NCBI GenBank assembly: GCA_004020545.1
Contig: SAQE01000019.1
Span: 1-64,000 of the forward strand
Length of the DNA: 64,000 bases
Source: Mesorhizobium sp.
GTDB lineage: Bacteria > Pseudomonadota > Alphaproteobacteria > Rhizobiales > Rhizobiaceae
Reading direction: 5' to 3'
Shown here piece by piece: positions 7,804 to 17,339 of the stretch. The translations under genes were made by a program, and so were the position numbers. The first letter of the stretch is position 1. The number at the start of each line of letters is the position of its first letter. The notes under the pieces were generated by a model. That model was not told where the DNA came from. It made no database searches and was given only the letters and a program-made list of their open reading frames with translations.

Positions 7804-8664
7804 TCACAGCGTGGCCGCATAGGCTTCTGCCTGACTTCCCTGGCTGCGATAATGTGCCTCACAGTGAGGTTTGACCCTGCTTGCCCGTTCGAAGTATTTC
7901 TTGAAGTCTGCGAGCTTCATATTGCATCCGCCGAGCGCCCAGGCCACGCACAGCGGCGGCTGATGGTCATGGGTCATATGGCCTTTGCCGCGCGCCATAT
8001 CCTTTCCATGGACAGGGTCCTCGTATCGCACGATCGCTCCACTGCTCGAACGCGTGGTGCGCCAGTGAGCGCGTGATACCCGTTTGTCGTCTCGGGCGCA
8101 TTCCCAGCACGGCTTGTTGCGGACCGCCTTCTTCTGAGCCGGCGAAGGATCCTTATCCGGCCGGTGAACCTTCGCGTCGTAAGGCTTGCCCGGACAGGGG
8201 CCGGGCGCGATACCCTTGCGTCTCAGCAATGCCTTGAACGTATTGATCGCTGTCTGATCGATACAGTTGGGCAGATCGCTGGCCGTATTCTGAGCCATCA
8301 TGTCGCCATGGCGGTCGACACCCTTACCCTCCGCCTTGACTGTGAACGACCACAGCTTGAAGACGCCTTTGCCCTTGATTTTGTGAGTGATTACGCCCGC
8401 ACCGAGTCCCTGCGTCGCTGGCTCATTGCCGGTACTGGTTGAAATCTCTGAAGAATTCTCGATCGCCGTAGGCTCGCCGTCGATCTTGACGCTTTTGGTG
8501 CCGTTGGACAGGTCGGAGGAAGAGAGCATATTGACATAGGGCACTGGGACTGGGCCTGCCGGAGGTGACGGCGGAGATAGACAGACGTCGCCTGGCGCAA
8601 TGCCCTTGCCATTGCTGCCCTTGTGAAAGAAGCCCATATTCTCGGCGAAGACAGTAATGGCCAT
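7804..8664 (-). CDS. PAAR-like DUF4150 protein with HNH-like C-terminal domain (candidate T6SS nuclease effector)
   Basis: 286 residues. Residues 1-125 are a PAAR-like DUF4150 domain: repeated GDVCLSPPSPPAGPVPVPYVN, then IDGEPTAIENSSEISTSTGNE and GVITHKIKGKG, which would cap the VgrG tip. The C-terminal half differs: a CWEC pair (186-189), then GKGHMTHDHQPP (226-237), and further Cys and His residues (C239, C247, C268, H271). This His/Asp/Cys pattern resembles zinc-supported HNH/Endo VII-type nuclease toxins, so an exported DNase is proposed; a non-toxic structural role remains possible. Followed by two small genes that could encode immunity. Confidence 0.8.
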   Translation of the reverse strand: MAITVFAENMGFFHKGSNGKGIAPGDVCLSPPSPPAGPVPVPYVNMLSSSDLSNGTKSVKIDGEPTAIENSSEISTSTGNEPATQGLGAGVITHKIKGKGVFKLWSFTVKAEGKGVDRHGDMMAQNTASDLPNCIDQTAINTFKALLRRKGIAPGPCPGKPYDAKVHRPDKDPSPAQKKAVRNKPCWECARDDKRVSRAHWRTTRSSSGAIVRYEDPVHGKDMARGKGHMTHDHQPPLCVAWALGGCNMKLADFKKYFERASRVKPHCEAHYRSQGSQAEAYAATL

Positions 8665-8666
8665 TA

Positions 8667-9188
8667 TCAGCTTTCCTCCGCCGGCAGAGGCACCGTTCGC
8701 ATGACCGGTAGGCCGTTTTCGGCCAGATCATGAATGTCTTTGAAATGGCATTCGTGGACGTTCCAACCGTCGCACCAGAAGACTATCTCGGGCTCTGCGC
8801 TGTTGGCTGCCGGTTGAACGGCCTTGATTTGCTCCGCGACCATAGCGCTCGTCCAGTAGCGCGACACCGCGTCACCTGCGATCTCGGATACTGCATCAAA
8901 CCATCCGTCATCCATCCGGGGCGGGCGTCCGATGGCAGCAACGACAAAAGGATATCGCCGCCCGACGCGATCCTCGCTCATCCGCCATGCGCCTGCGCAA
9001 GGCTGATCGCAGAAGATGCCGGCCGGCACCGTGAAACGCCAGACGCGCGGATCCAACTCTCCCTCATCAGGCCGCGCACGCAGCTCCGTCGACATCCACC
9101 GGTCCCAACGGTCGATGAAGGTCCGCGGCAGGTTCCACGCGACGAAATCCCCCGTCGCCGGAATCTTTCCGAAAAAGCCGGTGTTCAT
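8667..9188 (-). CDS. tagF: T6SS-associated protein TagF (SciT/ImpM-like)
   Basis: 173 residues from ATG 9188, whose ATGA overlaps the tssM stop; an ATG at 9203 would add five residues. The TagF/DUF2094 signature is clear: GFFGKIPATGDFVAWNLP, then FIDRWDRWM and GRRYPF. TagF proteins are post-translational repressors of T6SS assembly, acting with FHA proteins. In Agrobacterium TagF is fused to a PppA-type phosphatase; here only the TagF domain is present, and no phosphatase or Hanks-type kinase gene was found in the visible window. A long upstream in-frame extension of the reading frame runs antisense-like inside tssM and is not coding. Confidence 0.9.
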   Translation of the reverse strand: MNTGFFGKIPATGDFVAWNLPRTFIDRWDRWMSTELRARPDEGELDPRVWRFTVPAGIFCDQPCAGAWRMSEDRVGRRYPFVVAAIGRPPRMDDGWFDAVSEIAGDAVSRYWTSAMVAEQIKAVQPAANSAEPEIVFWCDGWNVHECHFKDIHDLAENGLPVMRTVPLPAEES

Positions 9189-12100
9189 ATCTGCGGCGGA
9201 CATGTGAACTTCTTGAACATTTCGAGCGTGTATGGGTTCTCGACGCTGGCCGCCTTGAGCTCGAAATCGGCGTACATGCCTTTCGTGCCGAGCCGCAGGC
9301 TGTAGACGTCGGTGAGCTTGGTCCCGGCGAACTTGCCGCCGCGCAGCATCCTCAGCCATGCCCAACTGCCGGTCTCGTTGAGCATGACCTCGGGCGAGCC
9401 GTCGACCGGCTGGAAGGCGAGCGAGATCACGCCGGTCCCGTCCTTGCCCGGCCACGTCATCGGCTGCGGCCTGGTCGCGTTGTTGTAGTAGACGAGGTTT
9501 TGGCCATCGAGGTTGAGCGTCACGCGCGCCACGTTGGGCGACAGGTCCTTCGGCTCCAGCGTGAAGTTCATGACCGGGCCGGTGCCGCCGGGAAACAGGT
9601 CGTCGCGGATGTGCCTTGCCTGTTCGAACGCCGCCAGCGCCGCGGGATCGAGGCCGAAATCGGCCCGCCATTTCCAGGGCTCGCTGGCCGTGTCGACATA
9701 GTTGATCAGATGATCGTTGATGAAGGCGTCGATCAGCCCAGTCGGCCCGAACAGGCGCTGGAAATCGCGCACGTTGACGTCGACCGCGCTGTCGGGACTG
9801 AAGGGATAGCGGTTGTTGAGCGCGGCCTGGCAGAAAGGCAGGATGTCGGCGCGCCAGATGGCATTGAGCTCGTTGGTGACGGCCTTTTGCGAGAGGCCGC
9901 TTGTGTCGCCGGCAATTCCGCCCAGCCAGTCGTTGATCGGGGAGGGCAGGATCTGCGCCTGTCTTGCGACCGCGCCCGTCAGTTCGGCGAGGCCGCCCTG
10001 CTTCTTGATGGCGTCCTGCGGGTTGGGATTGGCGGTCACCGTCTGCAAGACGTTGGACAGCGCCGTCAGCGCCACCACGGCGGCGTCGAGCGCCGGCGGC
10101 TGGCCGTCGACCTCGGCGATCGTGCCTTTGAGCGGCCTGAAGTGCGCGGCCACCAGGCTGCCGGTCATGTCGACCTGATCGGCCGAGCCCGCGCGGGGCA
10201 GCAATTTCGCTCCCGTCTTCACCACCTTGCCCAGCTTGCCGAGCTTGCTCAAGAGCTTCGAGCCGGTCTTCGCGGCGCCGCCCTTGTCGTCGGCCGGCGC
10301 TTCGTCGGATCGGGTCAGGTCAGTCTCCTGGACCACCGCCTTCAGCAGCCGCTTCAACGCGGAATCGGCGCTCGAAAGGTCCTTGAGATTTTCGCTGGCG
10401 ATGTTGAGGTCGCTCAGCGGGGCCAGTCGCATGTCGCGCAGGAAACTGTCCCACTGCGCGATATAATCGTCGTAATAGAGCTTCAGAATGTCCTCGGACA
10501 GCGCCGAGACCGAGGTCTCCGCGTTCTCCGAACAGCCGCCGGCGAACACCGCCCGATCGAGCGCCGCCTGCGCCGCCACATCCTCGACCCGGTCGAGAAC
10601 GGCGTCATGAAAGCCGGCATAGGTATAGGCGCCGGGAACGCCGACGCGCAGCGTCTTGTCGGAGCGGCGCGCGAACACTTTCGCGCCGTTCGGTCCGGCG
10701 AAGTTGGCCGGCACCCATTCTTTCACGCCAGCCACTTCCGGATCGGCGAGAAGCTGCTTGTAGGCACGCTCCGGCAGCGAGATCGTGCACACCGTTTTCA
10801 GCGCCTCGGCCACCAGTTCCTTGTCCGGGGCGATATAGCTGTCGTCGACCGCCATGCGTCGGATCGCGGCAAGCTGATGCTCTTCGGCGTCCGCCGTGGG
10901 GAAGGGCGGGGCAGGCGCGAATTCCGGCAGGCTGTTCGCCCACCAGTTCTGGGCGAAGTCGGTGTCCATCTGCGACAGGCCCGTCATCATGCGATAGGTC
11001 TTGAGCGCCCCCAGCATGAAATCCGGATCGCGGATCTGCCGCCACATCGTGGCCTCGAGGAGCGCCACCATACGTGGCTCGAGCAGGTTGCGCAGCGCAC
11101 GGTCGTAAGTGTCGGTCTGGGCGCGCACCAGCTCCGCCGAGGCGGTCGGGCCAAGCAGGTTGTGGGGTGCGTCCGGCGGCGCGGTGCGGGCCGTTGCGAT
11201 CGCATCCATCGCGGCCAGCGCTCCATCCATCGTCGGCTGCTCCACGGATGCCGGCGCGGCGGAAACGTCGGTCAGCGGCGCCTGCAGCGCCTCGAACTGG
11301 CCGGCCTGCTCGGTGATGGCATTGCGGTTGTCGAGATAGGACCAGGTGAACAGTCCGCCGGCAAGCAGGGCCACGAGCGCGCTTGCGGCGGCCGCGCCGC
11401 GCCAGATCCAGGCGCGGCGGCGCTGCGCCAGCGGATCGAACGTGCCGAGACCAGCTTCCTTGAAGATGACTTCGGTCAAAAGATTCCGCAGGAAGAAGCT
11501 GCGCTTCTCGACGCGTGGCGAAAGCATGGCGCGGCGCGGCGGCAGCCCGAAGGAGGAGGACAGCGCCGCTGTCAGCCGGTCGATCGGCGCGCCTTCCTGG
11601 GTCGCCGACGTCAGATAGAGGCCGCGCAGCCAGGCCGCCTCCTCGTAGCGGCTCTCGCCGAACATCGCCTCGATCAGCACCTGGATCGGCTCGGAGAGGC
11701 TGGCGAGCTGGGCCGGGAAGCGGAAGATTTCGGCGCGCGCGCCAAGCTTGTCCTCGTCCTCGAGCCGCGGCACCAGCCGACGCTCCAGTTCCGTGGCGAG
11801 CGCGGCCAGCTCCTTGTCGATGGTCTTGGCGTCGATGCGCGCGTCGAGGGCGAAGGTCGTGCCCCACACCTGCTCGCGGGCGGCGGTCGACAAGCCGCCG
11901 AAGAAGGCTTCGAACCCCTTGATCAGGTCGGCCTTGGTCAGCATCAGATAGACGGGAAGGCGGATTTCGAGACGGTCGTTCAGCTCCGCCAGCCGGCGGC
12001 GGATCTTGCGGCCATGCGCCTTGATGGCTTCGTCGCCTTCCGAGAGCGCATCGATCGACAGCGTGACGATAACGCCATTGAGCGCGCGACGGCCCCGATG

Positions 12101-12724
12101 CTTCTTCAGCAGATCGAGAAAGCCCAGCCATTCGGCCGCATCGACGTCCGGCTGGCTTTCCTGCTGGACGTAGCGGCCGGCGGTGTCGATCAGCACCGCG
12201 GTCTCCGAGAAGAACCAGTCGCAGTTGCGCGTGCCGCCGACGCCTTGCAGGTCATCGGTCAGGTCGATCGGGAAGCTGAGGCCCGACTGGCGCAGCGCCG
12301 TCGTCTTGCCGGTGGCCGGCGGACCGACGATCACATACCACGGCATCTCGCGCAGGAACTTGCGGCCGCCGAGCTTGCGCCGCTTGAGCTCGGCCATGAC
12401 CTCGCCGAACTTGGCGCCGACCGCGGCGACGCTCTCCTCGCCGGGGGTAAGCTGCTTTTCCTGCACGGGTGCCGCGATCTCGGCGACGAACATGCGGTTG
12501 GCGCGGATCGCGCGGCGCTGCGCGATGATCAGCCAGATCAGCCACAAGATGATCAACCCGGCGATGATGGCGATGCGCACATTGTCGGATTCGAACGGTG
12601 CATAGGGGCCGACCTGAACGATCGGGCCGAACACCCAGATCAGCAGCGAAAGCAGCGCGATGCCGATCAGCGTCCAAAGGAAGCGCGAGGTGAGAACCGC
12701 CCAGAGGAAGCGCAGGATAAACAT
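9185..12724 (-). CDS. tssM: T6SS inner-membrane ATPase-like protein TssM (IcmF)
   Basis: 1179 residues from ATG 12724 (TGATG overlap with tssL; a GTG one codon earlier is possible). Two N-terminal membrane segments (about 13-34 and 51-70), a cytoplasmic GTPase-like domain with Walker A GPPATGKTTAL (about 135-145), and a third membrane segment near 440-465 (SALVALLAGGLFTWSYL), then a large periplasmic region ending in the TssJ-binding beta domain (WLRMLRGGKFAGTKL region). It forms the trans-envelope complex with TssL and TssJ. Walker A is intact, unlike in some homologues. Confidence 0.96.
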   Translation of the reverse strand: MFILRFLWAVLTSRFLWTLIGIALLSLLIWVFGPIVQVGPYAPFESDNVRIAIIAGLIILWLIWLIIAQRRAIRANRMFVAEIAAPVQEKQLTPGEESVAAVGAKFGEVMAELKRRKLGGRKFLREMPWYVIVGPPATGKTTALRQSGLSFPIDLTDDLQGVGGTRNCDWFFSETAVLIDTAGRYVQQESQPDVDAAEWLGFLDLLKKHRGRRALNGVIVTLSIDALSEGDEAIKAHGRKIRRRLAELNDRLEIRLPVYLMLTKADLIKGFEAFFGGLSTAAREQVWGTTFALDARIDAKTIDKELAALATELERRLVPRLEDEDKLGARAEIFRFPAQLASLSEPIQVLIEAMFGESRYEEAAWLRGLYLTSATQEGAPIDRLTAALSSSFGLPPRRAMLSPRVEKRSFFLRNLLTEVIFKEAGLGTFDPLAQRRRAWIWRGAAAASALVALLAGGLFTWSYLDNRNAITEQAGQFEALQAPLTDVSAAPASVEQPTMDGALAAMDAIATARTAPPDAPHNLLGPTASAELVRAQTDTYDRALRNLLEPRMVALLEATMWRQIRDPDFMLGALKTYRMMTGLSQMDTDFAQNWWANSLPEFAPAPPFPTADAEEHQLAAIRRMAVDDSYIAPDKELVAEALKTVCTISLPERAYKQLLADPEVAGVKEWVPANFAGPNGAKVFARRSDKTLRVGVPGAYTYAGFHDAVLDRVEDVAAQAALDRAVFAGGCSENAETSVSALSEDILKLYYDDYIAQWDSFLRDMRLAPLSDLNIASENLKDLSSADSALKRLLKAVVQETDLTRSDEAPADDKGGAAKTGSKLLSKLGKLGKVVKTGAKLLPRAGSADQVDMTGSLVAAHFRPLKGTIAEVDGQPPALDAAVVALTALSNVLQTVTANPNPQDAIKKQGGLAELTGAVARQAQILPSPINDWLGGIAGDTSGLSQKAVTNELNAIWRADILPFCQAALNNRYPFSPDSAVDVNVRDFQRLFGPTGLIDAFINDHLINYVDTASEPWKWRADFGLDPAALAAFEQARHIRDDLFPGGTGPVMNFTLEPKDLSPNVARVTLNLDGQNLVYYNNATRPQPMTWPGKDGTGVISLAFQPVDGSPEVMLNETGSWAWLRMLRGGKFAGTKLTDVYSLRLGTKGMYADFELKAASVENPYTLEMFKKFTCPPQI

Positions 12725-14052
12725 CACAGCCTCTTCTCGACCAGCACCTCGACGCGCCGGTTGAGCGCCCGGCCCTCGCGCGTCGAATTGTCGGCCACCG
12801 GATCGGTCTCCGCGCGGCCTTCGGAATGGATGCGCTCCTGCGGCACGCCGGCCTGCACCAGAAGGGTGGCGATGGTTTCGGCGCGCGCTTCCGAGAGCCG
12901 CTGGTTGGTCGAAAGCGGATTCGACCGTTGCAGGCGCACATTGTCGGTATGGCCGACGACGGTGATGTTACCAATCAGCTCCTGATTGGCGAGGATCACC
13001 TTGGCGATCGACTCGACCAACGGCTCGTAGCCTTGTGTGAGCGTTGGCCGCGACGACTGGAACAGCTCGGGGTTGGAAGACTGGATGACCAGCTTGGCCA
13101 GCGACACGCTCTCCGTGCCGCTCAGCGCTCCCTTGAGGCTATCCGGCGCCTCGGCCTTGAATTCCGGCAGCAACGCGAAATCGACCGGCTGCGGCGGCTC
13201 GGGTTCGGGAGCATCGGGTTTGGGCGCGGCGCGCGCGACATCCGTGCGCTGCGGCGGCGGCAGCGCGCGGACCAGAGCGGAGAGCTCGACGGCCTGGCTG
13301 CTCAGCCCCATCGAAAGGCCGATGTGGGTTGCGGCGGCAATGACCACGGCCGCCAACGCCATCACCCAGATCGGCACGATGAAGCGCTGTGGCTCGTCGG
13401 AGGCGGTCACGCCTTTCCAGTGCGGCGACAGCGGCGCGTCTTCGGCGTCGGCGTTGCGCAGGAAGCGCGCCGCCGCCACGCGAACGGCGTTGAGCGAGCG
13501 GTCGCCGGCGCGGCCGGGCACGCGATATTTGCCGCGGAAGCCGAGCGCCAGGCAGTAATATTGCAGCTCCAGCATTTCGCGGTCGCGGTTCGGATGCCGC
13601 TCCAGTTCGTCGAGACGCGAGAAGAACTGCGTGCCGGCGTCGACGTCGCCGCGCAACATGACCACCAGCGGCTGGCGCGGCCATGCGCTGGCGCCGCCCC
13701 AGGGCGTATTGAGCGCAAGATCGTCGAGCAGCGCCGCCACCGCCCAGGCGGCCTGGTCTGCCCGCTCCAGCGAGGATCCCGCCGCCATCGCGGCATCGCG
13801 CGCCCGGACCAATTCGTCGAGCAGGCGCGTGCGCAGCACCTCCGGGTTCTCGGGCGCCAGCGCGCTTTCAAGCTCCGGCGCGAATTCGAGCAGCGGCGCG
13901 AATGTATTGATCAGCGTATTGGGATGCGCGCGCGCCCGCTTCACCGGCGCGCCCGGCGTGAGCGGTGCCATTGGCCGCGGCGACGCGCCGGTCAGCCTGA
14001 TGCGCGTGCGCTCGCGATCCTCCGACAGTCCGAAGGGATCATCCCGGCTCAT
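12724..14052 (-). CDS. tssL: T6SS protein TssL with C-terminal OmpA/peptidoglycan-binding domain
   Basis: 442 residues. The N-terminal DotU/IcmH cytoplasmic domain is shown by NTLINTFAPLLEFAPELE and LLDELVRARDAA. A single membrane segment lies at about 225-247 (IVPIWVMALAAVVIAAATHI), followed by a Pro-rich linker and a C-terminal OmpA domain with the peptidoglycan-binding pattern VVGHTDNVRLQ, NQRLSEARAETIATLLVQAG and NRRVEVLVEK. The fusion is the 'evolved' TssL that anchors the membrane complex to the cell wall itself, so no separate TagL is needed. The stop overlaps the tssM start. Confidence 0.96.
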   Translation of the reverse strand: MSRDDPFGLSEDRERTRIRLTGASPRPMAPLTPGAPVKRARAHPNTLINTFAPLLEFAPELESALAPENPEVLRTRLLDELVRARDAAMAAGSSLERADQAAWAVAALLDDLALNTPWGGASAWPRQPLVVMLRGDVDAGTQFFSRLDELERHPNRDREMLELQYYCLALGFRGKYRVPGRAGDRSLNAVRVAAARFLRNADAEDAPLSPHWKGVTASDEPQRFIVPIWVMALAAVVIAAATHIGLSMGLSSQAVELSALVRALPPPQRTDVARAAPKPDAPEPEPPQPVDFALLPEFKAEAPDSLKGALSGTESVSLAKLVIQSSNPELFQSSRPTLTQGYEPLVESIAKVILANQELIGNITVVGHTDNVRLQRSNPLSTNQRLSEARAETIATLLVQAGVPQERIHSEGRAETDPVADNSTREGRALNRRVEVLVEKRL

Positions 14053-14056
14053 GGCC

Positions 14057-15391
14057 TCACCTGTTCACCGAATAGCAGTCGACCTGCGGCTCGCTCGGCA
14101 GCACACCGGAAACGCCGATGACGAAACCGGGGGCGTCGAGCAGCGAAGCCCAATGCTCGCTCTTCTGATCCAATTCCAGGCACAGCCGGTCGCCGTCATA
14201 GGGGATCTCGCGCGGCTGCGAATGCAACGGCTTCAGCGGAATGCCGGGCAGGCGCGACTTCCACAGTCCCTCGAACTGGTCGGCCGACCCCACGGTCGCC
14301 TGGTTGACGAAGATCTTGCGCAGCGCGTCCTCCGACAACTCGGAGCCGACGCGGATGACGATGCGGCTGGCGACCAGAAGCTTCGGATTGTCGATGCGCA
14401 CCTTCCAGACATTGGTCGCGTGCCGCATGACCGGCAGCGCGCGCGATTTCGGCTCGATGTAGCGCAGGCTCAGGATCAGCGAGCGCAAGGCGTCCGCAAG
14501 CGCCATATAGGCCGGCCCGGGCGCCATGTGGTCGTAGGCAGGCAACTCGCCAAGCCGGCGCGAGCTGGAACCGTAAGTCGCCATTTCGCCGGCGAGGCCG
14601 GCAAGCTCGAGATAAAGCTCGGCCGGATGGAAGACGTCCTGCGCCAGCATGTGGGCGAGCCGCGGGCGCGCCGCATTGGCGAGATGCAGCATCAGGAGGT
14701 CCTCGACGCTGCGGCCGGGGCCGCCCATCACCATCTTGCCATGCGCCTCGGCGATCTGGTCGAGGCCGGTGACCACTTCCTGCAGCAATTGCCGGTACCA
14801 GGCGACCGCGCCGGTAATCAGCGTCGGCGGCAGGAAGCTCTCGTCGAGCGAAACGCCGCCGTCGGCGCGAACACCCTTGATGTCGGCGATCGGCAGCGCG
14901 GTGTAGCCGCCGACCGATTTGCCGGGTGCGAGCAGCACTGCCTGCGGCCGCGCGATCTCGATCTCTTCGGGGTCGGAGCCGCCCTGGACGGCATCGCGCA
15001 CCGAAACGATCTTGCCGTGATAGCGCGCGCCAGTCGATGCCGCGTGCGCCGGGTCGAAACCGACGCCGCCGGGCGGCTCGAGCGGCAGGGCGACCAGCAC
15101 CGGCCCGGCGCCGGTGTCGGCCGTCACCGGCAGCGGTTTCGGCGCATCCATCAGCTCCGAGATAGAGAAGGGCGTGCCGTCGGGGAAAATACCCCGCGCC
15201 GACATGATCGAGATCTGGCCTGCCTCGAGCAGCGACTGATCAAGCGTCAGTTGCTGGAAGCCGAACGTGTGGAGCTGGCCGGCCTGCAACGTGCCGCGCA
15301 CCATCGCCTCGAAGAACCGGTCCTGCTGCTGGAAATGCTGGGTCCTCAAGAAGAGCCCCTCGGACCACAGCACCCTGTTTGCGTCGCTCAT
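14057..15391 (-). CDS. tssK: T6SS baseplate protein TssK
   Basis: 444 residues from ATG 15391 (MSDANRVLWSEGLFLRTQHF), the classical TssK start; a longer reading frame to 15463 overlaps tssJ and is not favoured. The N-terminal motif LWSEGLFLRTQHFQQQDRFFE is diagnostic. TssK trimers link the cytoplasmic baseplate (TssF/TssG) to TssL and TssM. GAGAG-like bases precede the start. It sits between tssJ and tssL, as expected for a cluster in which the membrane-complex genes are contiguous. Confidence 0.95.
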   Translation of the reverse strand: MSDANRVLWSEGLFLRTQHFQQQDRFFEAMVRGTLQAGQLHTFGFQQLTLDQSLLEAGQISIMSARGIFPDGTPFSISELMDAPKPLPVTADTGAGPVLVALPLEPPGGVGFDPAHAASTGARYHGKIVSVRDAVQGGSDPEEIEIARPQAVLLAPGKSVGGYTALPIADIKGVRADGGVSLDESFLPPTLITGAVAWYRQLLQEVVTGLDQIAEAHGKMVMGGPGRSVEDLLMLHLANAARPRLAHMLAQDVFHPAELYLELAGLAGEMATYGSSSRRLGELPAYDHMAPGPAYMALADALRSLILSLRYIEPKSRALPVMRHATNVWKVRIDNPKLLVASRIVIRVGSELSEDALRKIFVNQATVGSADQFEGLWKSRLPGIPLKPLHSQPREIPYDGDRLCLELDQKSEHWASLLDAPGFVIGVSGVLPSEPQVDCYSVNR

Positions 15392-15428
15392 GCTGCTACT
15401 CTCTGCACTGCCACCTGTTGTCTGGCCG

Positions 15429-15881
15429 TCAGGCGGAAATACCGCCGCTGCCGAGCGTGACATTGATGGTGAATTTCGACCCCGGTGACACGGACTTGGT
15501 CGTACGCCAGTTCCTGCCGCCAGGTTCGCGGATCAGCGCGACGAAGCCGAGCGACGTCGCGTTCGGCTCGACCGTGATGGTCTTAGCCGCAGTCTTTCCC
15601 GGCGCGACGGAGATTGAGTCGGAGCCGATGAGATCGGCGCCGAGCGCCGAGCCCGCGTCGCCCTGCAGCGCGAAATAGTCGGCCGAATTGAACTTTCCGG
15701 TGCTGGCGAGCCGCATCACCAGCACGGTCACCGGCCTGTCGCCGCCGCCCGGTCCGGGATTCATGCCGGCGCCACCGCTCACATTGACCGAGATAACCGA
15801 TGGTTTCGGCGGGCCGCTCTGGCAAGCCGCAAGCAGCCCCGTCGCGCCGAGGGCAACGATGAATTCGCGTCTGTCGATCAT
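15429..15881 (-). CDS. tssJ: T6SS outer-membrane lipoprotein TssJ
   Basis: 150 residues. A lipoprotein signal peptide with twin arginine-like start (MIDRREFIVALGATGLLAACQSG) has the lipobox LLAAC, with Cys at residue 20. The remaining domain is beta-rich, with RPVTVLVMRLASTGKFNSADYFAL and a final SKFTINVTLGSGGISA, matching the TssJ beta-sandwich. It would be acylated in the outer membrane and contact TssM in the periplasm. Position between tagH and tssK supports this. Many rhizobial imp clusters lack an obvious TssJ; here it is present. Confidence 0.9.
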   Translation of the reverse strand: MIDRREFIVALGATGLLAACQSGPPKPSVISVNVSGGAGMNPGPGGGDRPVTVLVMRLASTGKFNSADYFALQGDAGSALGADLIGSDSISVAPGKTAAKTITVEPNATSLGFVALIREPGGRNWRTTKSVSPGSKFTINVTLGSGGISA

Positions 15882-15884
15882 GTC

Positions 15885-17339
15885 CTACTCCTCTTCGTAA
15901 GCATCCCTGAAGTCCGCGCCGATCTCGCCCAGGAAACTCGATTCCGCGCTCTGGGCGATGTCGCGATGGCGTTTCTGGTAAAGCTCCCACAGCTTGGCGT
16001 TGCGCCCGCCCGAAAGCAGGTTGCCGATCGCGGAATTGGATTTCAGCTCTTCCTCGATCGCCGCCGGATCGAAGCGGTCGATCATGCGCCGCAGCGCCGC
16101 CTGCACGCCCCGCCAGGCCCGCACATGGTGCTGCGCGAGGTCGCGCACCGCATCGGAGATGGCCGCCTCGCCGGAGAGAAAGCCCGGGCTGCGCTCGGAG
16201 ATGATGGTGACGATGACATCCTCGGCGGTCGGCAGGAATTTGAGCGGGTTGACCTCGGAAGCTCCGACCATCGTCTGGGCGACACGCGCGCTTCCCTTCT
16301 CCTCGGCGCGCTTGCGCAAGAGCTGCATCAGGCCTTCCAGCATCAGCCGGTATTCGCGGCCGAACTTCTCCATTTCGGCGACCGGATCGCGGCCGGGGAA
16401 ATCGGCTTCCTCGACACCCATGCCGCGCAGGAACGCGGCACGAAGCGCCATCTCCGTCGCAGGTGCCGCGTGTGCCGGACGGGGCGGTTTGGGAGCAGGG
16501 GCGGGGCGCGGCGGCGGAGGAGTCTCGACCGCCTGGCTCGGCATATCCCAGGGATGAGCGGCCTGCGGTTTTTCAGCCGGGCGTTCATCACGACCGGCCG
16601 GATCGGCGCCGTTGGCCGAGGCAGGCGCCGCAGCCGGCCCGAAGCTGAAATCGTCATCGAAGTCGGCTGGTTTGGGCGCCGGCTCCGTCGCGCTGTCGCG
16701 GGACGGCATCTCGTCGAAACCGAACGGATCCGACCGGCCGGGCGCCGCGGCATCGCTGGATTCCGGCGTTGCCACCGGATCGAGGCTGAACGGGTCATCG
16801 AAGGCAGGCGAACTGCGCTGGTTCGAAGCTCGATCATAAGCGCCGGGCACAGGCTGTTCGAACGGGTTCGGCAGATCGGCCGGACGCGGCCGCCGCGGCT
16901 CTTCCTCGACCTTGGCCGAAAAGAAATCGTCGCCGCCGATGCTGGGTGAAGGTCGCGGCTGCGGTGGCGCCCATGCGGGGGTGGACTGGTTGGCGGCCTG
17001 ACCGACCGACGTCTGGCTCGCGTTTGGCTGAACCTCGACATAGAGAACGTAGTCGCCCAACCTCAGCCGCATCCCGCTCTGCAGCCGCGTCGACCTGCCG
17101 GTGCCGAGCGGGCTGTCGGAATCGTCGATGAACAGTCCGCTGCTCGACGTGTCGGTGACGAAGTAGCCGTCGCGGCCGCCGCTGATCTTGCAATGCGCGC
17201 GCGAGACGAACATGTCGGGGTCGTCGATCTGCCAGCCGGCATCGGCGCTGCGGCCGATCACCAGTTCGCCCTCGTCCAGGCGGGTCTGTCTCACCACCTG
17301 GGAGCGTGGACCCTGTTCGAGCGTCAGCAGCAGGCTCAT
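15885..17339 (-). CDS. tagH: T6SS FHA-domain protein TagH (ImpI/VasC-like)
   Basis: 484 residues; ATG overlaps the tssG stop (ATGA). An N-terminal FHA domain (about 1-100) shows GELVIGRSADAGWQIDDPD, SRAHCKI and SSGLFIDD. A low-complexity Pro/Asp/Ser linker (about 130-300) follows with several repeats of a DPFxFDE/DDPFSLDP-type motif, and then the C-terminal type VI FHA domain (about 305-484; AFLRGMGVEEADFPGRDP, LMLEGLMQLLRKRAEEK). It would bind phosphothreonine partners and regulate assembly. The kinase that would write the mark is not in the window. Confidence 0.92.
   Translation of the reverse strand: MSLLLTLEQGPRSQVVRQTRLDEGELVIGRSADAGWQIDDPDMFVSRAHCKISGGRDGYFVTDTSSSGLFIDDSDSPLGTGRSTRLQSGMRLRLGDYVLYVEVQPNASQTSVGQAANQSTPAWAPPQPRPSPSIGGDDFFSAKVEEEPRRPRPADLPNPFEQPVPGAYDRASNQRSSPAFDDPFSLDPVATPESSDAAAPGRSDPFGFDEMPSRDSATEPAPKPADFDDDFSFGPAAAPASANGADPAGRDERPAEKPQAAHPWDMPSQAVETPPPPRPAPAPKPPRPAHAAPATEMALRAAFLRGMGVEEADFPGRDPVAEMEKFGREYRLMLEGLMQLLRKRAEEKGSARVAQTMVGASEVNPLKFLPTAEDVIVTIISERSPGFLSGEAAISDAVRDLAQHHVRAWRGVQAALRRMIDRFDPAAIEEELKSNSAIGNLLSGGRNAKLWELYQKRHRDIAQSAESSFLGEIGADFRDAYEEE

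Noticed and set aside
9500-12985. 1161-codon plus-strand open frame opposite tssM
   Set aside because: Shadow of the tssM reading frame; no recognisable domain, and the minus strand encodes a complete TssM.
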